Shown here piece after piece: positions 16,929 through 25,704 of a DNA stretch of 64,000 nucleotides. This DNA comes from Akkermansia sp. (lineage in GTDB: Bacteria > Verrucomicrobiota > Verrucomicrobiia > Verrucomicrobiales > Akkermansiaceae), in the NCBI GenBank assembly GCA_017435505.1, contig JAFSEZ010000004.1, forward strand, positions 1 through 64,000, read 5' to 3'. Below the pieces are notes generated by a model that was not told the origin of the DNA, searched no databases, and saw only the letters and a list, made by a program, of their open reading frames with translations. The position numbers were made by a program, and so were the translations under genes. The first letter of the stretch is position 1. Each line of letters opens with the position of its first letter.

Positions 16929-19127
16929 ATGAAAACAGGCATTTTAGCAATTGGAACACTTTCATTAAGCTTCTTAGCGGTTGCTCCGTCGGTCGTGGCA
17001 GAAAGTGTCGAGACAGAAAAGGCTGTTTCCCCTCAGCCTGTCAGTAAAGAACAAGCCATAGAGCAGGGGAACTATGCGGCTGCGTATGCAGTCTTGATAC
17101 AGGAATTAAATAAACGCACCATTTCCCCCGCCGATGCGGAAAGCTTGCGTCTTGCAACCTTGCTGGAGCTTATCCGCGTGACCGGGGCAGATGTCATGAC
17201 TGAGTATGCGGCAGATGCTGATAAACGAGCCTTTTTGACGGCGTTTGCCAACGACACAGCGTGGCAGGAATTGTACTTGGGCTGCGGCTTGGTTCCATAC
17301 CGAACCACGGTGGGTATTGATGTGCTTTATCGCATCTGGAAATCGGAAAAGGGCAATGTGAAGAACAAGCCTTTGGCTGTGGCACTGGCATCCGTATGGG
17401 GGGGCGGCGAAACCGCACCCAATCCTCCGATTCTCAAGCGTGACCCATCGCGCTACAATCCTGTTTGGCGCTATCATTTCTTTCAGGCTCAGGAGGCCAA
17501 GGGGAAGATGCATCCTAACTATAAAAATTTAAAACCGTGGGAACTGCGTTTCGTGGTGGGTATCCCCTATCAGGATTGGGATGATGGTTCCTATGCATAC
17601 GCCGCAGAGAATATCAACATCCCGTGGGATCAATATGGCCAAGCCTGTTGGTCTGCCATATATACCGGAACCTCACGCTTTGGTGATTCTGTGCAAGGGG
17701 GCTTGTACAACTTGCCCTATTCCATGGAGAGTGTGGGTGAAACAACCCACCGCAATGGTGGTGTATGCGGCGCTATGTCTCACTTGGGAGCTGTGGCCGC
17801 TATGGCTCACGGCATACCGGCCTTTACCGTGGGGCAGCCCGGGCACTGCGCTTATGGTGTGCGCCCGGAACGCGGTAAGTGGGTAGGCGGTTTTGGCGGC
17901 CCGGATGGCGGCGGTCAGAATTATATTTTCATTCAGAAATACCCGACCGGTTACCTGCTTATGGAATCGGTGTTTGGGCAAGATGCTAAGGTGGAACAAG
18001 CATACAAATTGAGCATGTGTGCGCGCGCGCTGGAAGCTGTTGGTAAGCCTGCCGAGGCATCTGCCATGTGGCGTGACGCGCTGAATCTATCTCCCCTGCA
18101 TCCGTTTTTCCGCAAGGAATTACATCGTCTGATGCTTGCCGGCGGTATGACTCCGGATGACTGTTTCCGTTACCTCGTGGATACTATACCGCTCTACGTG
18201 GGGAATGGTTTTGCCGCAGTTGCGATGGCAGAGGATTTGTCTCCTGTGATTGCCCGCATGACAAGCGAGCAGAAACTGACCGTCTATGGCAAGATGCACG
18301 CTTTGATTGCCGACACGCAAAGCTCTTGGGCAACAACATGCGGTGAGTTGTTAAACAAGCAATTTGCAACGCTTGCCGGCGAGGCTGCGCGAGAAGCATA
18401 CCTCTTCATGGCATTGAGTGCTCATGTCAACGCCGGTGATGGTACCACTTTCGGGCAAGTGCTTGAGTGGGCTGTTCAAACCTTTGTACAAGGAGGGAAG
18501 GCCGAAGTATTCGGTAAGGCGTTTGCAAAGGCGGCAGATTCTGCGCCCTCCTCCGGTGCTGCAGATAAAGATAAAGCCAAAAAGATGCAGGCTGCGTATT
18601 CCAAAGCTATTGTGGCTGCTGAGCAGGCACGCTCTGCTCCGGCATTCAAGACCTTGGTCGCTGCGGCGATAAAAGCCGCCGCTCCCATTGTTCCAGCCGG
18701 TAAGCTGACGATGGCAGATACCCCCGGTGGTGCGCCTGCCGCCGCAGCATTGTTCCGCTCATCTTCTTCCTGCCAGTGGGATACCGCTGCGGCCCATGCC
18801 TCGCTCATGACTCCGGCCGGCGGTAAGTGCCACTCCGACAAGGAAAAAATGCCCTTTTTCATTGTTGAACTTGAAAAATCCGGAGAGTTGACCGGATGCA
18901 TCATCCGCAAGAGTGATGGAAATGAAGATCGCATGAAACGTGCGACGGTCTACACTAGTGCAGATGGTGCCACGTGGATGAAGAAAGAAAGCGTGCAGGA
19001 CATGCCCAAGGAATGGTGCGTCAAATTCCCGGCCGGAACCCAGGGTAAGTGGGTGAAGGTTGAGTTCGATAATGGTGATGAGTCCCAGTTTGCTCATCTC
19101 TCTCACTTCGTTGTCTATACCAAATAA
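16929..19127 (+). CDS. secreted protein with transglutaminase-like core and C-terminal discoidin-like domain
   Basis: 732 residues. Signal peptide at 1-25; helical N-terminal region to about 200; a core with GGVCGAMSHLGAVAA (Cys280) and VGQPGHCAYG (His306), spaced as in transglutaminase-like cysteine hydrolases, followed by Gly-rich GGFGGPDGGGQNYIF; a helical repeat-like middle; and a C-terminal beta-sandwich (about 610-732) with TVYTSADGATWM, as in F5/8-type discoidin domains that bind glycans. Predicted exported or surface enzyme or binder. Three in-frame ATGs exist; 16929 begins the best signal peptide. Forms a pair with the next gene, 17 bases on. Confidence 0.7.
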   Translation: MKTGILAIGTLSLSFLAVAPSVVAESVETEKAVSPQPVSKEQAIEQGNYAAAYAVLIQELNKRTISPADAESLRLATLLELIRVTGADVMTEYAADADKRAFLTAFANDTAWQELYLGCGLVPYRTTVGIDVLYRIWKSEKGNVKNKPLAVALASVWGGGETAPNPPILKRDPSRYNPVWRYHFFQAQEAKGKMHPNYKNLKPWELRFVVGIPYQDWDDGSYAYAAENINIPWDQYGQACWSAIYTGTSRFGDSVQGGLYNLPYSMESVGETTHRNGGVCGAMSHLGAVAAMAHGIPAFTVGQPGHCAYGVRPERGKWVGGFGGPDGGGQNYIFIQKYPTGYLLMESVFGQDAKVEQAYKLSMCARALEAVGKPAEASAMWRDALNLSPLHPFFRKELHRLMLAGGMTPDDCFRYLVDTIPLYVGNGFAAVAMAEDLSPVIARMTSEQKLTVYGKMHALIADTQSSWATTCGELLNKQFATLAGEAAREAYLFMALSAHVNAGDGTTFGQVLEWAVQTFVQGGKAEVFGKAFAKAADSAPSSGAADKDKAKKMQAAYSKAIVAAEQARSAPAFKTLVAAAIKAAAPIVPAGKLTMADTPGGAPAAAALFRSSSSCQWDTAAAHASLMTPAGGKCHSDKEKMPFFIVELEKSGELTGCIIRKSDGNEDRMKRATVYTSADGATWMKKESVQDMPKEWCVKFPAGTQGKWVKVEFDNGDESQFAHLSHFVVYTK

Positions 19128-19144
19128 TTTCAACTTGTTATACC

Positions 19145-20401
19145 ATGAAAACATCACTTTTGACTCTTGCTTTCCTCTTTTCGGCGGCTTTGCCGGGGAT
19201 GTCAGCTACCGTCCCGTTCCCGGAGGTGCCGGCAGCCTTGCAACAAGCCAAGGCAGAAGGAAAACCGGCGCTTATTCTTTGGTATGGTTCCGATTGGGTA
19301 TACCGGGTTGAGGATCTTTGCCAAGACTGGGTTGCTTTATCTGCGAGTGGTATGCCGGTCGTATTCGGTCAATTCGATGAGAAGACGGGTTTGCCCGGAG
19401 ACGTACGCAAAAAGACTTTGCCTTTGGAGCGCTACAACATCCCCACGGCTGTGCTGCTCGCGCCGGATGGTTCATTCATGGCGACATTCCCGCCGAGTGT
19501 TACGCGTGATACGAATACTCTGAAAAAGCAAGTTCTTGAAATCGCCGCTCAAGCACCTGAGTTCATGAAATTGGCTGCTATTGCACGCAGTTCTACCGGT
19601 GTTGCAGCCGCTAAGGCGGCCGGGCAGGCATTGGAGCTCTTGCGTGTTTCGGATGCTTTGCATTGTTATGATTTGCGCAAAATCATCAACAATCAGGATC
19701 CTGATGATTCCACCGGTTACCGCGCTTTGTATGGTATGGACCACCTTGATATGTATGCCAAGATGAATATCATCCTCAAGGGTGGTGCCGATGGAGAATT
19801 GCAGGGAAAAAATCGGGACTTTGCTGCGGCAGAGGCTTTCGTGCGCAAGGCTCTTGGCAACAGTAAGCTCAAAGGTGAGCGACGTCAGCAGTGGCTTGCC
19901 GGGCTCTATTATGTACAGCGTTTGCAGATGGAGAACTCTGCTAAGAAAGACCGCTCTGTCATGCTTGCCACTTTGCAACAGATAGTGGAGGTTGACCCTG
20001 AAAGTGAATACGGAAAGGGCGCTGCCAAGTTCCGTCACTATTGGGATCCGAAATCCGTACACGTTATCACCCGCGGATATTTTGATACAGGCGAACAAAC
20101 CTTGGGTTTTGAGAAAGATTGGCATGTGGATGTGAGTGATTCTGTATCCTCCCCAGGTGTGTACCGCTTTACGCTCCGACAAATGGACGGAGGGAAGCTG
20201 ATTAGCCGAAACTTCCGCCTTGCGGTGAATGGGCAAGTGGTGGGCAGTGCGCCTATCGACCCCAAAACTGACACCAAGAGTGTAGAGTTGACTGTACCGG
20301 CGGGCATCCCCGCAGGCGCCAAGGTAGAGGTGTGGCTCACCGCTGAGTGCCGCGATGGCTGGATGGGCTGCTCCGGTTTTATTGAGATGAAGAAAAAGTA
20401 A
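19145..20401 (+). CDS. secreted thioredoxin-fold protein without a CxxC motif
   Basis: 418 residues. Signal peptide at 1-20, then a thioredoxin-like region (about 25-130): ALILWYGSDWVYRVEDLCQDW is where WCxxC would be, but only one Cys remains; NIPTAVLLAPDGSF supplies the cis-Pro strand. A helical middle and a C-terminal beta-rich domain (about 300-418) follow. Redox catalysis is unlikely; a structural or binding role is more likely. It lies 17 bases after the transglutaminase-like gene and ends at a strong terminator, so the two probably form an operon for one extracytoplasmic process. Confidence 0.7.
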   Translation: MKTSLLTLAFLFSAALPGMSATVPFPEVPAALQQAKAEGKPALILWYGSDWVYRVEDLCQDWVALSASGMPVVFGQFDEKTGLPGDVRKKTLPLERYNIPTAVLLAPDGSFMATFPPSVTRDTNTLKKQVLEIAAQAPEFMKLAAIARSSTGVAAAKAAGQALELLRVSDALHCYDLRKIINNQDPDDSTGYRALYGMDHLDMYAKMNIILKGGADGELQGKNRDFAAAEAFVRKALGNSKLKGERRQQWLAGLYYVQRLQMENSAKKDRSVMLATLQQIVEVDPESEYGKGAAKFRHYWDPKSVHVITRGYFDTGEQTLGFEKDWHVDVSDSVSSPGVYRFTLRQMDGGKLISRNFRLAVNGQVVGSAPIDPKTDTKSVELTVPAGIPAGAKVEVWLTAECRDGWMGCSGFIEMKKK

Positions 20402-20421
20402 GTTCTTTTTCGACCAAGTGT

Positions 20422-20462
20422 GGCTCGCCGTTTCTCCGGGAAACGGCGAGCCGCTTTTTTAT
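20422..20462 (+). terminator. strong intrinsic terminator
   Basis: GGCTCGCCGTTTC (20422-20434) pairs perfectly with GAAACGGCGAGCC (20440-20452), followed by GC and a T-run. Confidence 0.92.
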
Positions 20463-20475
20463 TTCACAATGTTGC

Positions 20476-20504
20476 TTGACGCAAAAACATGCGACTGGTA
20501 AGAT
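20476..20504 (+). promoter_or_regulatory. promoter giving a leaderless ppa mRNA
   Basis: TTGACG (20476-20481), 17 bases, TAAGAT (20499-20504). The ATG at 20512 is only 7 bases after the -10 box. Confidence 0.65.
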
Positions 20505-20511
20505 ATCACCC

Positions 20512-21003
20512 ATGAGAGTGGTAGAGGCAAGAATCGAAATCCCTATGGGGAGTCGCAATAAGTACGAAGTTGATTTAGAGACCGGGCATATCAAACTGGA
20601 CCGTGTGCTCTATTCATCTGTGTACTATCCTGCAGAATATGGTTTTGTGGAAAATACCCGCTATCTGGATGGCGACCCGCTTGACATTCTCGTTTTCACC
20701 TCTGCCCCCACATTCCCCGGCTGCTATGTGGATTGTCGTATCATCGGCGGTATGGATATGATTGATTGCGGGGAGCCGGATGTGAAAATTTTGGCTGTCA
20801 ATCAAGGAGACCCCCGATATGACCACGTGTTCACCTTGCAGGATTTGCCGCCACATTATTTGGAGGAGATACAGAATTTCTTCCGCACTTACAAAACATT
20901 GCAAAATAAAAAGACGGAAGTAGGTGAATTTTTCGATGCAGAAAAAGCCTGTACCATTTTAGATGAGTCTCTGGCGCGTTTCCAGGATGAAGCAAAGAGG
21001 TGA
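20512..21003 (+). CDS. ppa: inorganic pyrophosphatase, family I
   Basis: 163 residues, normal for the soluble hexameric bacterial enzyme. Signature DGDPLDILVF plus IPMGSRNKYEVD, YPAEYGFVENT and the C-terminal YKTLQNKKTEVGEF identify it. It hydrolyses pyrophosphate to drive biosynthetic reactions in the cytosol, using Mg. The in-frame ATG at 20476 lies inside the -35 box and is excluded. Confidence 0.95.
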   Translation: MRVVEARIEIPMGSRNKYEVDLETGHIKLDRVLYSSVYYPAEYGFVENTRYLDGDPLDILVFTSAPTFPGCYVDCRIIGGMDMIDCGEPDVKILAVNQGDPRYDHVFTLQDLPPHYLEEIQNFFRTYKTLQNKKTEVGEFFDAEKACTILDESLARFQDEAKR

Positions 21004-21071
21004 ATGGGGAAAATAGATTTATGTTCCTTCGGTAGCCCGCTTCAGTTAAATGAGTTCGTCTGCAGTTGTTG

Positions 21072-22658
21072 TCATTCAGATGGTGTGAGAGGCTGCTGAA
21101 TGATAGTGTTTACCCTGTAGCTTCTTGCCGCAATCATGTTTGGGTAATCTTCTGGTCTGTCATGCAGCCCCATTGACCCAATAAGTCCCAATTTATCTTG
21201 AGGGGGCACATTGTACAGTGGGGGGAGAATGATGTCTGTTGCGCCATCAGATAATTGCTTGTGGATGTGTGCGAATCGCAGCTTTTCAAATTTCTTATAT
21301 TGGGCAGCTTCGATTATAGACGGAGCAATGGTGAACACCGAAACACACGTTACTCCGGCTATTACTATGCAGCGTGCGGCTTGTCCAATTCTGTATTGTA
21401 AACGAGTGTATAAGTATGAGCAACTTGTGAGTAGAATAAAAGATGGGGGAAGAAAACTCATATCAGAAGGTATGCATGAATACAAGTAAGAGCAAGCGTT
21501 CACAACTGAAAAAATGGCGATGCTCCCACCTATGATAAGGGTATGCTTGTGTTGCTTCTTGTAACAAATGAAGTGTACAGCCATTAACCCTAAAAATACA
21601 ACAAAGGCAGGTTCACAACAATTGTAAAAGTGGTTGATTAATTCTGGGACATAACACACATGCAATATTAATGGGATTCCATCCAGTAAATATGCAACAG
21701 TGCTTGCTCTCAGCAGTTCCATATTTTCCGGTGTTTGGTGTGTTACAAAATGCAGCATTTGCTCCCAGTTGTATTCACTTGGATTGAAAGGTCTGGAGGC
21801 AAACTCAGCCGCAGCTCGTCTGGATAATGCAGGAGTTGACACCAAAAAGAATGCTCCCAGAAGCGCACCAACAAATCCACTAGCACATTGAAGTGGAATA
21901 TGTTTTTTTCGTAATAACCGAAACAGTGTCCAAACGCATATTCCGGGAATCAGGAAAAGAGTAACACATTCTAAAGACCATGCGCTGTATAACCCGAACA
22001 CAAATCCGGTTACGATTGCGATTTTCTTATGACTGATTGCCCTGCGGTCCGTGCGAAAGAAAGAAAGAAAGGTACATATGATGGGCAAGGGCCATATGTA
22101 GTTGACAGATGCTGCGAAACACCAGAAGTTGCGCCATGGTGTGAGCGAAACGGAAATGGGGAGAATAGCAGTGAAGAATAAAATGAATCCTGCTCCACGA
22201 AGTGAAAAAATACTTTGATTGATTGGGGCAATCAATCTATGCATGGCAAATGGTATGGCAAGAATGAAGCAAGGCGTTATAAAAACTTGTTCCCACCTGT
22301 TTTCAGATAAGCCGATGAGGGTTCCAAGTATATCGCCAAATCGGCCATTGCTGTTCGGATAGCGGCCAGCTATGATTTTTAATTTTTCCCATAAGGAAAT
22401 ATCCTGGTGGAAAAAAAAGATGTAGTCGTCTCCTTTAAGCCATGCGGTAGAAATACAGAACGCCAAAACTGAATACAAAATGACCACCTCACATGTAACA
22501 ATGCATACCCATATTTTTGATATATTATAACTGTGTGTTTTCGGTGCCAAATCGCCGGTTCTATTATATTTGCGATATATCAGACAGAAGATGACAGCGA
22601 CTATAAGAGTCAGCAAAAATAGTGAAGCGTACCGTATCATATGTTTATGATGATGCAA
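21072..22658 (-). CDS. polytopic membrane protein, DUF6056/GT-C-like
   Basis: 528 residues, about 11-12 TM helices, with an extracytoplasmic loop after the second helix containing LKGDDYIFFF and PNSNGRFGD. This acidic motif followed by NGRF is seen in DUF6056-type and GT-C-like lipid-linked sugar transferases; the assignment is from pattern memory. A short extracytoplasmic C-terminal domain (about 455-528) follows the last helix. Base composition is clearly more AT-rich than the neighbours, with many AAA, ATA and TTT codons, suggesting acquisition by transfer. It stands alone, with no surface-polysaccharide cluster near it. Confidence 0.6.
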   Translation of the reverse strand: MHHHKHMIRYASLFLLTLIVAVIFCLIYRKYNRTGDLAPKTHSYNISKIWVCIVTCEVVILYSVLAFCISTAWLKGDDYIFFFHQDISLWEKLKIIAGRYPNSNGRFGDILGTLIGLSENRWEQVFITPCFILAIPFAMHRLIAPINQSIFSLRGAGFILFFTAILPISVSLTPWRNFWCFAASVNYIWPLPIICTFLSFFRTDRRAISHKKIAIVTGFVFGLYSAWSLECVTLFLIPGICVWTLFRLLRKKHIPLQCASGFVGALLGAFFLVSTPALSRRAAAEFASRPFNPSEYNWEQMLHFVTHQTPENMELLRASTVAYLLDGIPLILHVCYVPELINHFYNCCEPAFVVFLGLMAVHFICYKKQHKHTLIIGGSIAIFSVVNACSYLYSCIPSDMSFLPPSFILLTSCSYLYTRLQYRIGQAARCIVIAGVTCVSVFTIAPSIIEAAQYKKFEKLRFAHIHKQLSDGATDIILPPLYNVPPQDKLGLIGSMGLHDRPEDYPNMIAARSYRVNTIIQQPLTPSE

Positions 22659-22830
22659 GAGAAGCTACCGACAGTTTGACAGAATTTCTATTACATGCAA
22701 GCTTTTTTATTTGGCGGAAGTCCGCTGGTTGCTGAGCGTTTTACAATCCAATGCATGTATCCTTTTGTGTAGGTAATGTACGTTGTACTCGAACTTACTC
22801 AGAGAAATTCGCTTCTTGTGAGTGGGGTAA

Positions 22831-22873
22831 AAAAGTAGAGCTCTCCATCGAAGATTCGTTCGGAGAACTCTAC
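22831..22873 (-). terminator. terminator downstream of rsfS
   Basis: Minus strand: GTAGAGTTCTCC (22873-22862) pairs with GGAGAGCTCTAC (22846-22835) with one mismatch, followed by a T-run. The rest of the gap 22659-22830 holds nothing I recognise. Confidence 0.75.
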
Positions 22874-22907
22874 TTTGTGAAGATCAATCAAAAATAATAT
22901 CTTCTTC

Positions 22908-23261
22908 TTATTCGCCGGGTGTCCACTCTATGCGGTTCTCCGGCTTCCAGAAGTTTTCCAGTCCGTAGAACTCACGAACTTCTTCGGCCATGACGTGCAG
23001 CATCACGTCAATGTAATCCAACACACACCATAAGGCGTTGGGGGTGCGTTCGGCATATACGGGATTCATCTCGTACTTTTCATACAAGTCTTTGTCCACG
23101 TTGCCGAGAATGGCTTTGAGGTGCGGGGCAGACGTAGCTGTACACACGATGGCGAAATCGGTGATGGAGGAAGTGCCACGCAGGTCGTAGATGGCGATAT
23201 CGGTAGCCTTGGCGTCATCTGCGGCTTTGGCGCAAGCGAATGCGAGTTCCTGACTGGTCAT
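22908..23261 (-). CDS. rsfS: ribosomal silencing factor RsfS (Iojap family)
   Basis: 117 residues, standard length. DLRGTSSITDFAIVCTATSAPHLKAI is the family core, with VLDYIDVMLHVMAEEVREFYGLENFW toward the C-terminus. RsfS binds uL14 on the large ribosomal subunit and blocks subunit joining when nutrients are low. It lies 33 bases downstream of ftsH on the same strand and ends at a terminator, so it is probably the last gene of an ftsH-rsfS transcript. Confidence 0.93.
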   Translation of the reverse strand: MTSQELAFACAKAADDAKATDIAIYDLRGTSSITDFAIVCTATSAPHLKAILGNVDKDLYEKYEMNPVYAERTPNALWCVLDYIDVMLHVMAEEVREFYGLENFWKPENRIEWTPGE

Positions 23262-23294
23262 GACGGTAAGTGTTGTAAGTTGTTGGTATGAATT

Positions 23295-25619
23295 TTAAGA
23301 GAAGGGATTTGAATTGGAGTTTTGCGGTATCTCACCGGATTGAACTTCCGGGGCAGGCGGTTCATCATCGGGTGTTTGCAAATCGGTGGGTGCATCTTCT
23401 GCAGGGGGGATGGCCGGTGGCAGCTCTCGCACGGGGGGAGAGCTCATTTCTCCTTTGTCCACCAGCTCTGCAATTTGTTCACCGCTCAGCGTTTCGTATT
23501 CCATGAGCTTATCTGCAACCAGCAAGAGCGCGTCCTTATTGTCGCGCAGAATGTTCAGGGCACGAGTGTAGTTTTCCTCTACGATGCGGCGGATTTCTTC
23601 GTCGATAATCTGCGCCGTATGCTCGGAGAAGTTGCGGGTTGTTTGTGTCAAGTCGCGGGCGAGGAATACCTCACCGTGGCTGGAGCCATATTCCACCGGA
23701 CCAAGCTTTTCGCTCATGCCGTATACGCATACCATCTTGCGGGCAATGGCGGTGGCTTGCTGAATATCGCCGCGTGCACCGCCGGATATGTCATTGAAAA
23801 CCACTTCCTCTGCGCAGCGCCCACCCATGGCCATGACGATGTAGTCCAACAGTTCCTTTTTGTACTCGCTGTGCTTGTCCTCATCCGGCAACATCATGGT
23901 GACACCCAATGCCGGCCCGCGGGGGATAATGGTGACTTTGTGAAGAGGGAGCGTCTTTGCCAATTCTGTCTTGAGTAGGCAAAGAGCGTGGCCGGCTTCA
24001 TGTACGGCGGTCATGTACTTCTCCCTGTCGGAGATTTCCAAGGAGCGGCGCTCGCGTCCCCAGCGTACCTTTTCGCGGGCTTCTTCCAGATCCTGTTGGG
24101 AGACAGCGGAGGCATTCTTACGGGCTGCAATGAGAGCTGCTTCATTGACAAGATTGGCGAGCTCAGCACCGGAGAATCCGGTTGTGGCGCGGGCAATCGG
24201 CCCCAAATCAACCGAGGGAGAAAGTTTTACCTTGCGCACGTGCACGCGCAAAATCTGCTCTCGGCCGGCGGCATCCGGCAGGTTGACAACGACCTGGCGG
24301 TCAAAACGACCGGGACGCAGCAGGGCAGGATCAAGCACGTCCACCCGGTTGGTGGCGGCAATGACAATCACGTTTTCGTTGGCCGTGAAGCCGTCCATCT
24401 CCACCAATAAAGCGTTGAGCGTTTGCTCTCGTTCATCGTGCCCGCCGCCGACACCATGACCACGGTGGCGTCCCACTGCATCAATTTCATCAATGAAGAT
24501 GAGACAGGGAGAATGTTTTTTTGCCTCGGCAAACATATCACGCACACGGCTGGCTCCCACGCCTACAAACATTTCCACGAAGTCTGACCCTGAGATGGTG
24601 TAGAATGGTACATCTGCTTCACCTGCAATAGCCTTGGCGAGCAGGGTCTTGCCGGTGCCGGGAGGGCCTACCATGAGCACACCCTTGGGAATAGTGCCGC
24701 CCAGATTGCGGAATTTTTGGGGATTGCGCAGGAATTCCACAATTTCCCACACTTCTTCTTTGGCTTCGGAGATGCCGGCAACGTCCTTGAAAGTAATGTT
24801 GTTGCTACCGGGGTCCAGCAGTCGGGCTCGGCTGCGGGCAAATTTCATTGCTCCGCTGGGGCCGCCGCTTTGAGCACGGAAGAACAGAATCAAAATCACG
24901 AGGATGAGGATGACAGGTAAGCAGTTGATGAGGATGAGTTCCCAAGTGTTGTCTTCTACCTTGTATATGGCATGGTTGCCCAGCAAATCACGCACCTTGT
25001 CACCTTGGAATACGGGGCTGAAATCCACCACCACCAGTTCAATGTCCTTGCGGTTGATGGTTCCGGTGGGATTTTTGCGGTAGGAACCGACGATGACACC
25101 CTGCCCATTGTTTTCATAGATAGTAGGGCTGTCTTTAAGGATGATGCGGCCTTCCTCCCCCAGCTTGCGGAAATCATCCGTGGACCACACACGATCCGCT
25201 GCTTCGGGGGCGGGTGTTGGGGCATTGACTTGGGTTGCCGTGATACCGTATCGGTTGCAGAGTGCTTTAATTTCCTCACTGCTGGTAAAAGGCATGTAAA
25301 ACTTTCCGATTTCGTACTTGGGAGCCACGCGGTACTTGTAGGCAGAAATGGTGCCTTGGCTACCGCTGCTGCTCGTCACGACCTCAATAGGGTATTCGCG
25401 GGATTGAGTCAGTACGATGAGGCCTTCGCGGTAATCTTTTTGGAACTCGTCAAGCTTGATAGAGCGAGCAGAGCCGCCCATGCTGCCGTCAAACATGAAT
25501 GCGAGCAAAAGAATGCCGGAAATGACCGCCATCAGAATCCACAGCCCCCAATTGGGCTGTTGGTTGGAAGGTTGCATCGGGGGAATACCATTGGGCTTGT
25601 TGTTTTGGGGATCCGGCAT
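23295..25619 (-). CDS. ftsH: ATP-dependent zinc metalloprotease FtsH
   Basis: 774 residues. Cytosolic Pro/Asn/Gln-rich N-terminus, TM helix 1 (about 25-43), extracytoplasmic domain (about 50-225), TM helix 2 (about 228-247), AAA module with Walker A GPPGTGKT (318-325), Walker B IFIDEID and GRFDR arginine-finger region, then the M41 protease with HEAGH (540-544). It degrades membrane and regulatory proteins. The extracytoplasmic domain, about 175 residues, is more than twice the E. coli size. The C-terminus is a Pro/Glu-rich tail. All catalytic motifs are intact. Confidence 0.96.
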   Translation of the reverse strand: MPDPQNNKPNGIPPMQPSNQQPNWGLWILMAVISGILLLAFMFDGSMGGSARSIKLDEFQKDYREGLIVLTQSREYPIEVVTSSSGSQGTISAYKYRVAPKYEIGKFYMPFTSSEEIKALCNRYGITATQVNAPTPAPEAADRVWSTDDFRKLGEEGRIILKDSPTIYENNGQGVIVGSYRKNPTGTINRKDIELVVVDFSPVFQGDKVRDLLGNHAIYKVEDNTWELILINCLPVILILVILILFFRAQSGGPSGAMKFARSRARLLDPGSNNITFKDVAGISEAKEEVWEIVEFLRNPQKFRNLGGTIPKGVLMVGPPGTGKTLLAKAIAGEADVPFYTISGSDFVEMFVGVGASRVRDMFAEAKKHSPCLIFIDEIDAVGRHRGHGVGGGHDEREQTLNALLVEMDGFTANENVIVIAATNRVDVLDPALLRPGRFDRQVVVNLPDAAGREQILRVHVRKVKLSPSVDLGPIARATTGFSGAELANLVNEAALIAARKNASAVSQQDLEEAREKVRWGRERRSLEISDREKYMTAVHEAGHALCLLKTELAKTLPLHKVTIIPRGPALGVTMMLPDEDKHSEYKKELLDYIVMAMGGRCAEEVVFNDISGGARGDIQQATAIARKMVCVYGMSEKLGPVEYGSSHGEVFLARDLTQTTRNFSEHTAQIIDEEIRRIVEENYTRALNILRDNKDALLLVADKLMEYETLSGEQIAELVDKGEMSSPPVRELPPAIPPAEDAPTDLQTPDDEPPAPEVQSGEIPQNSNSNPFS

Positions 25620-25704
25620 GAGCTGAAAGTGTAATTTTGCTTATTCTATGCCAAGTTAGCATAGAGGGAAACGACATTTCAAGACATACCCCGCAAAAAG
25701 AATG

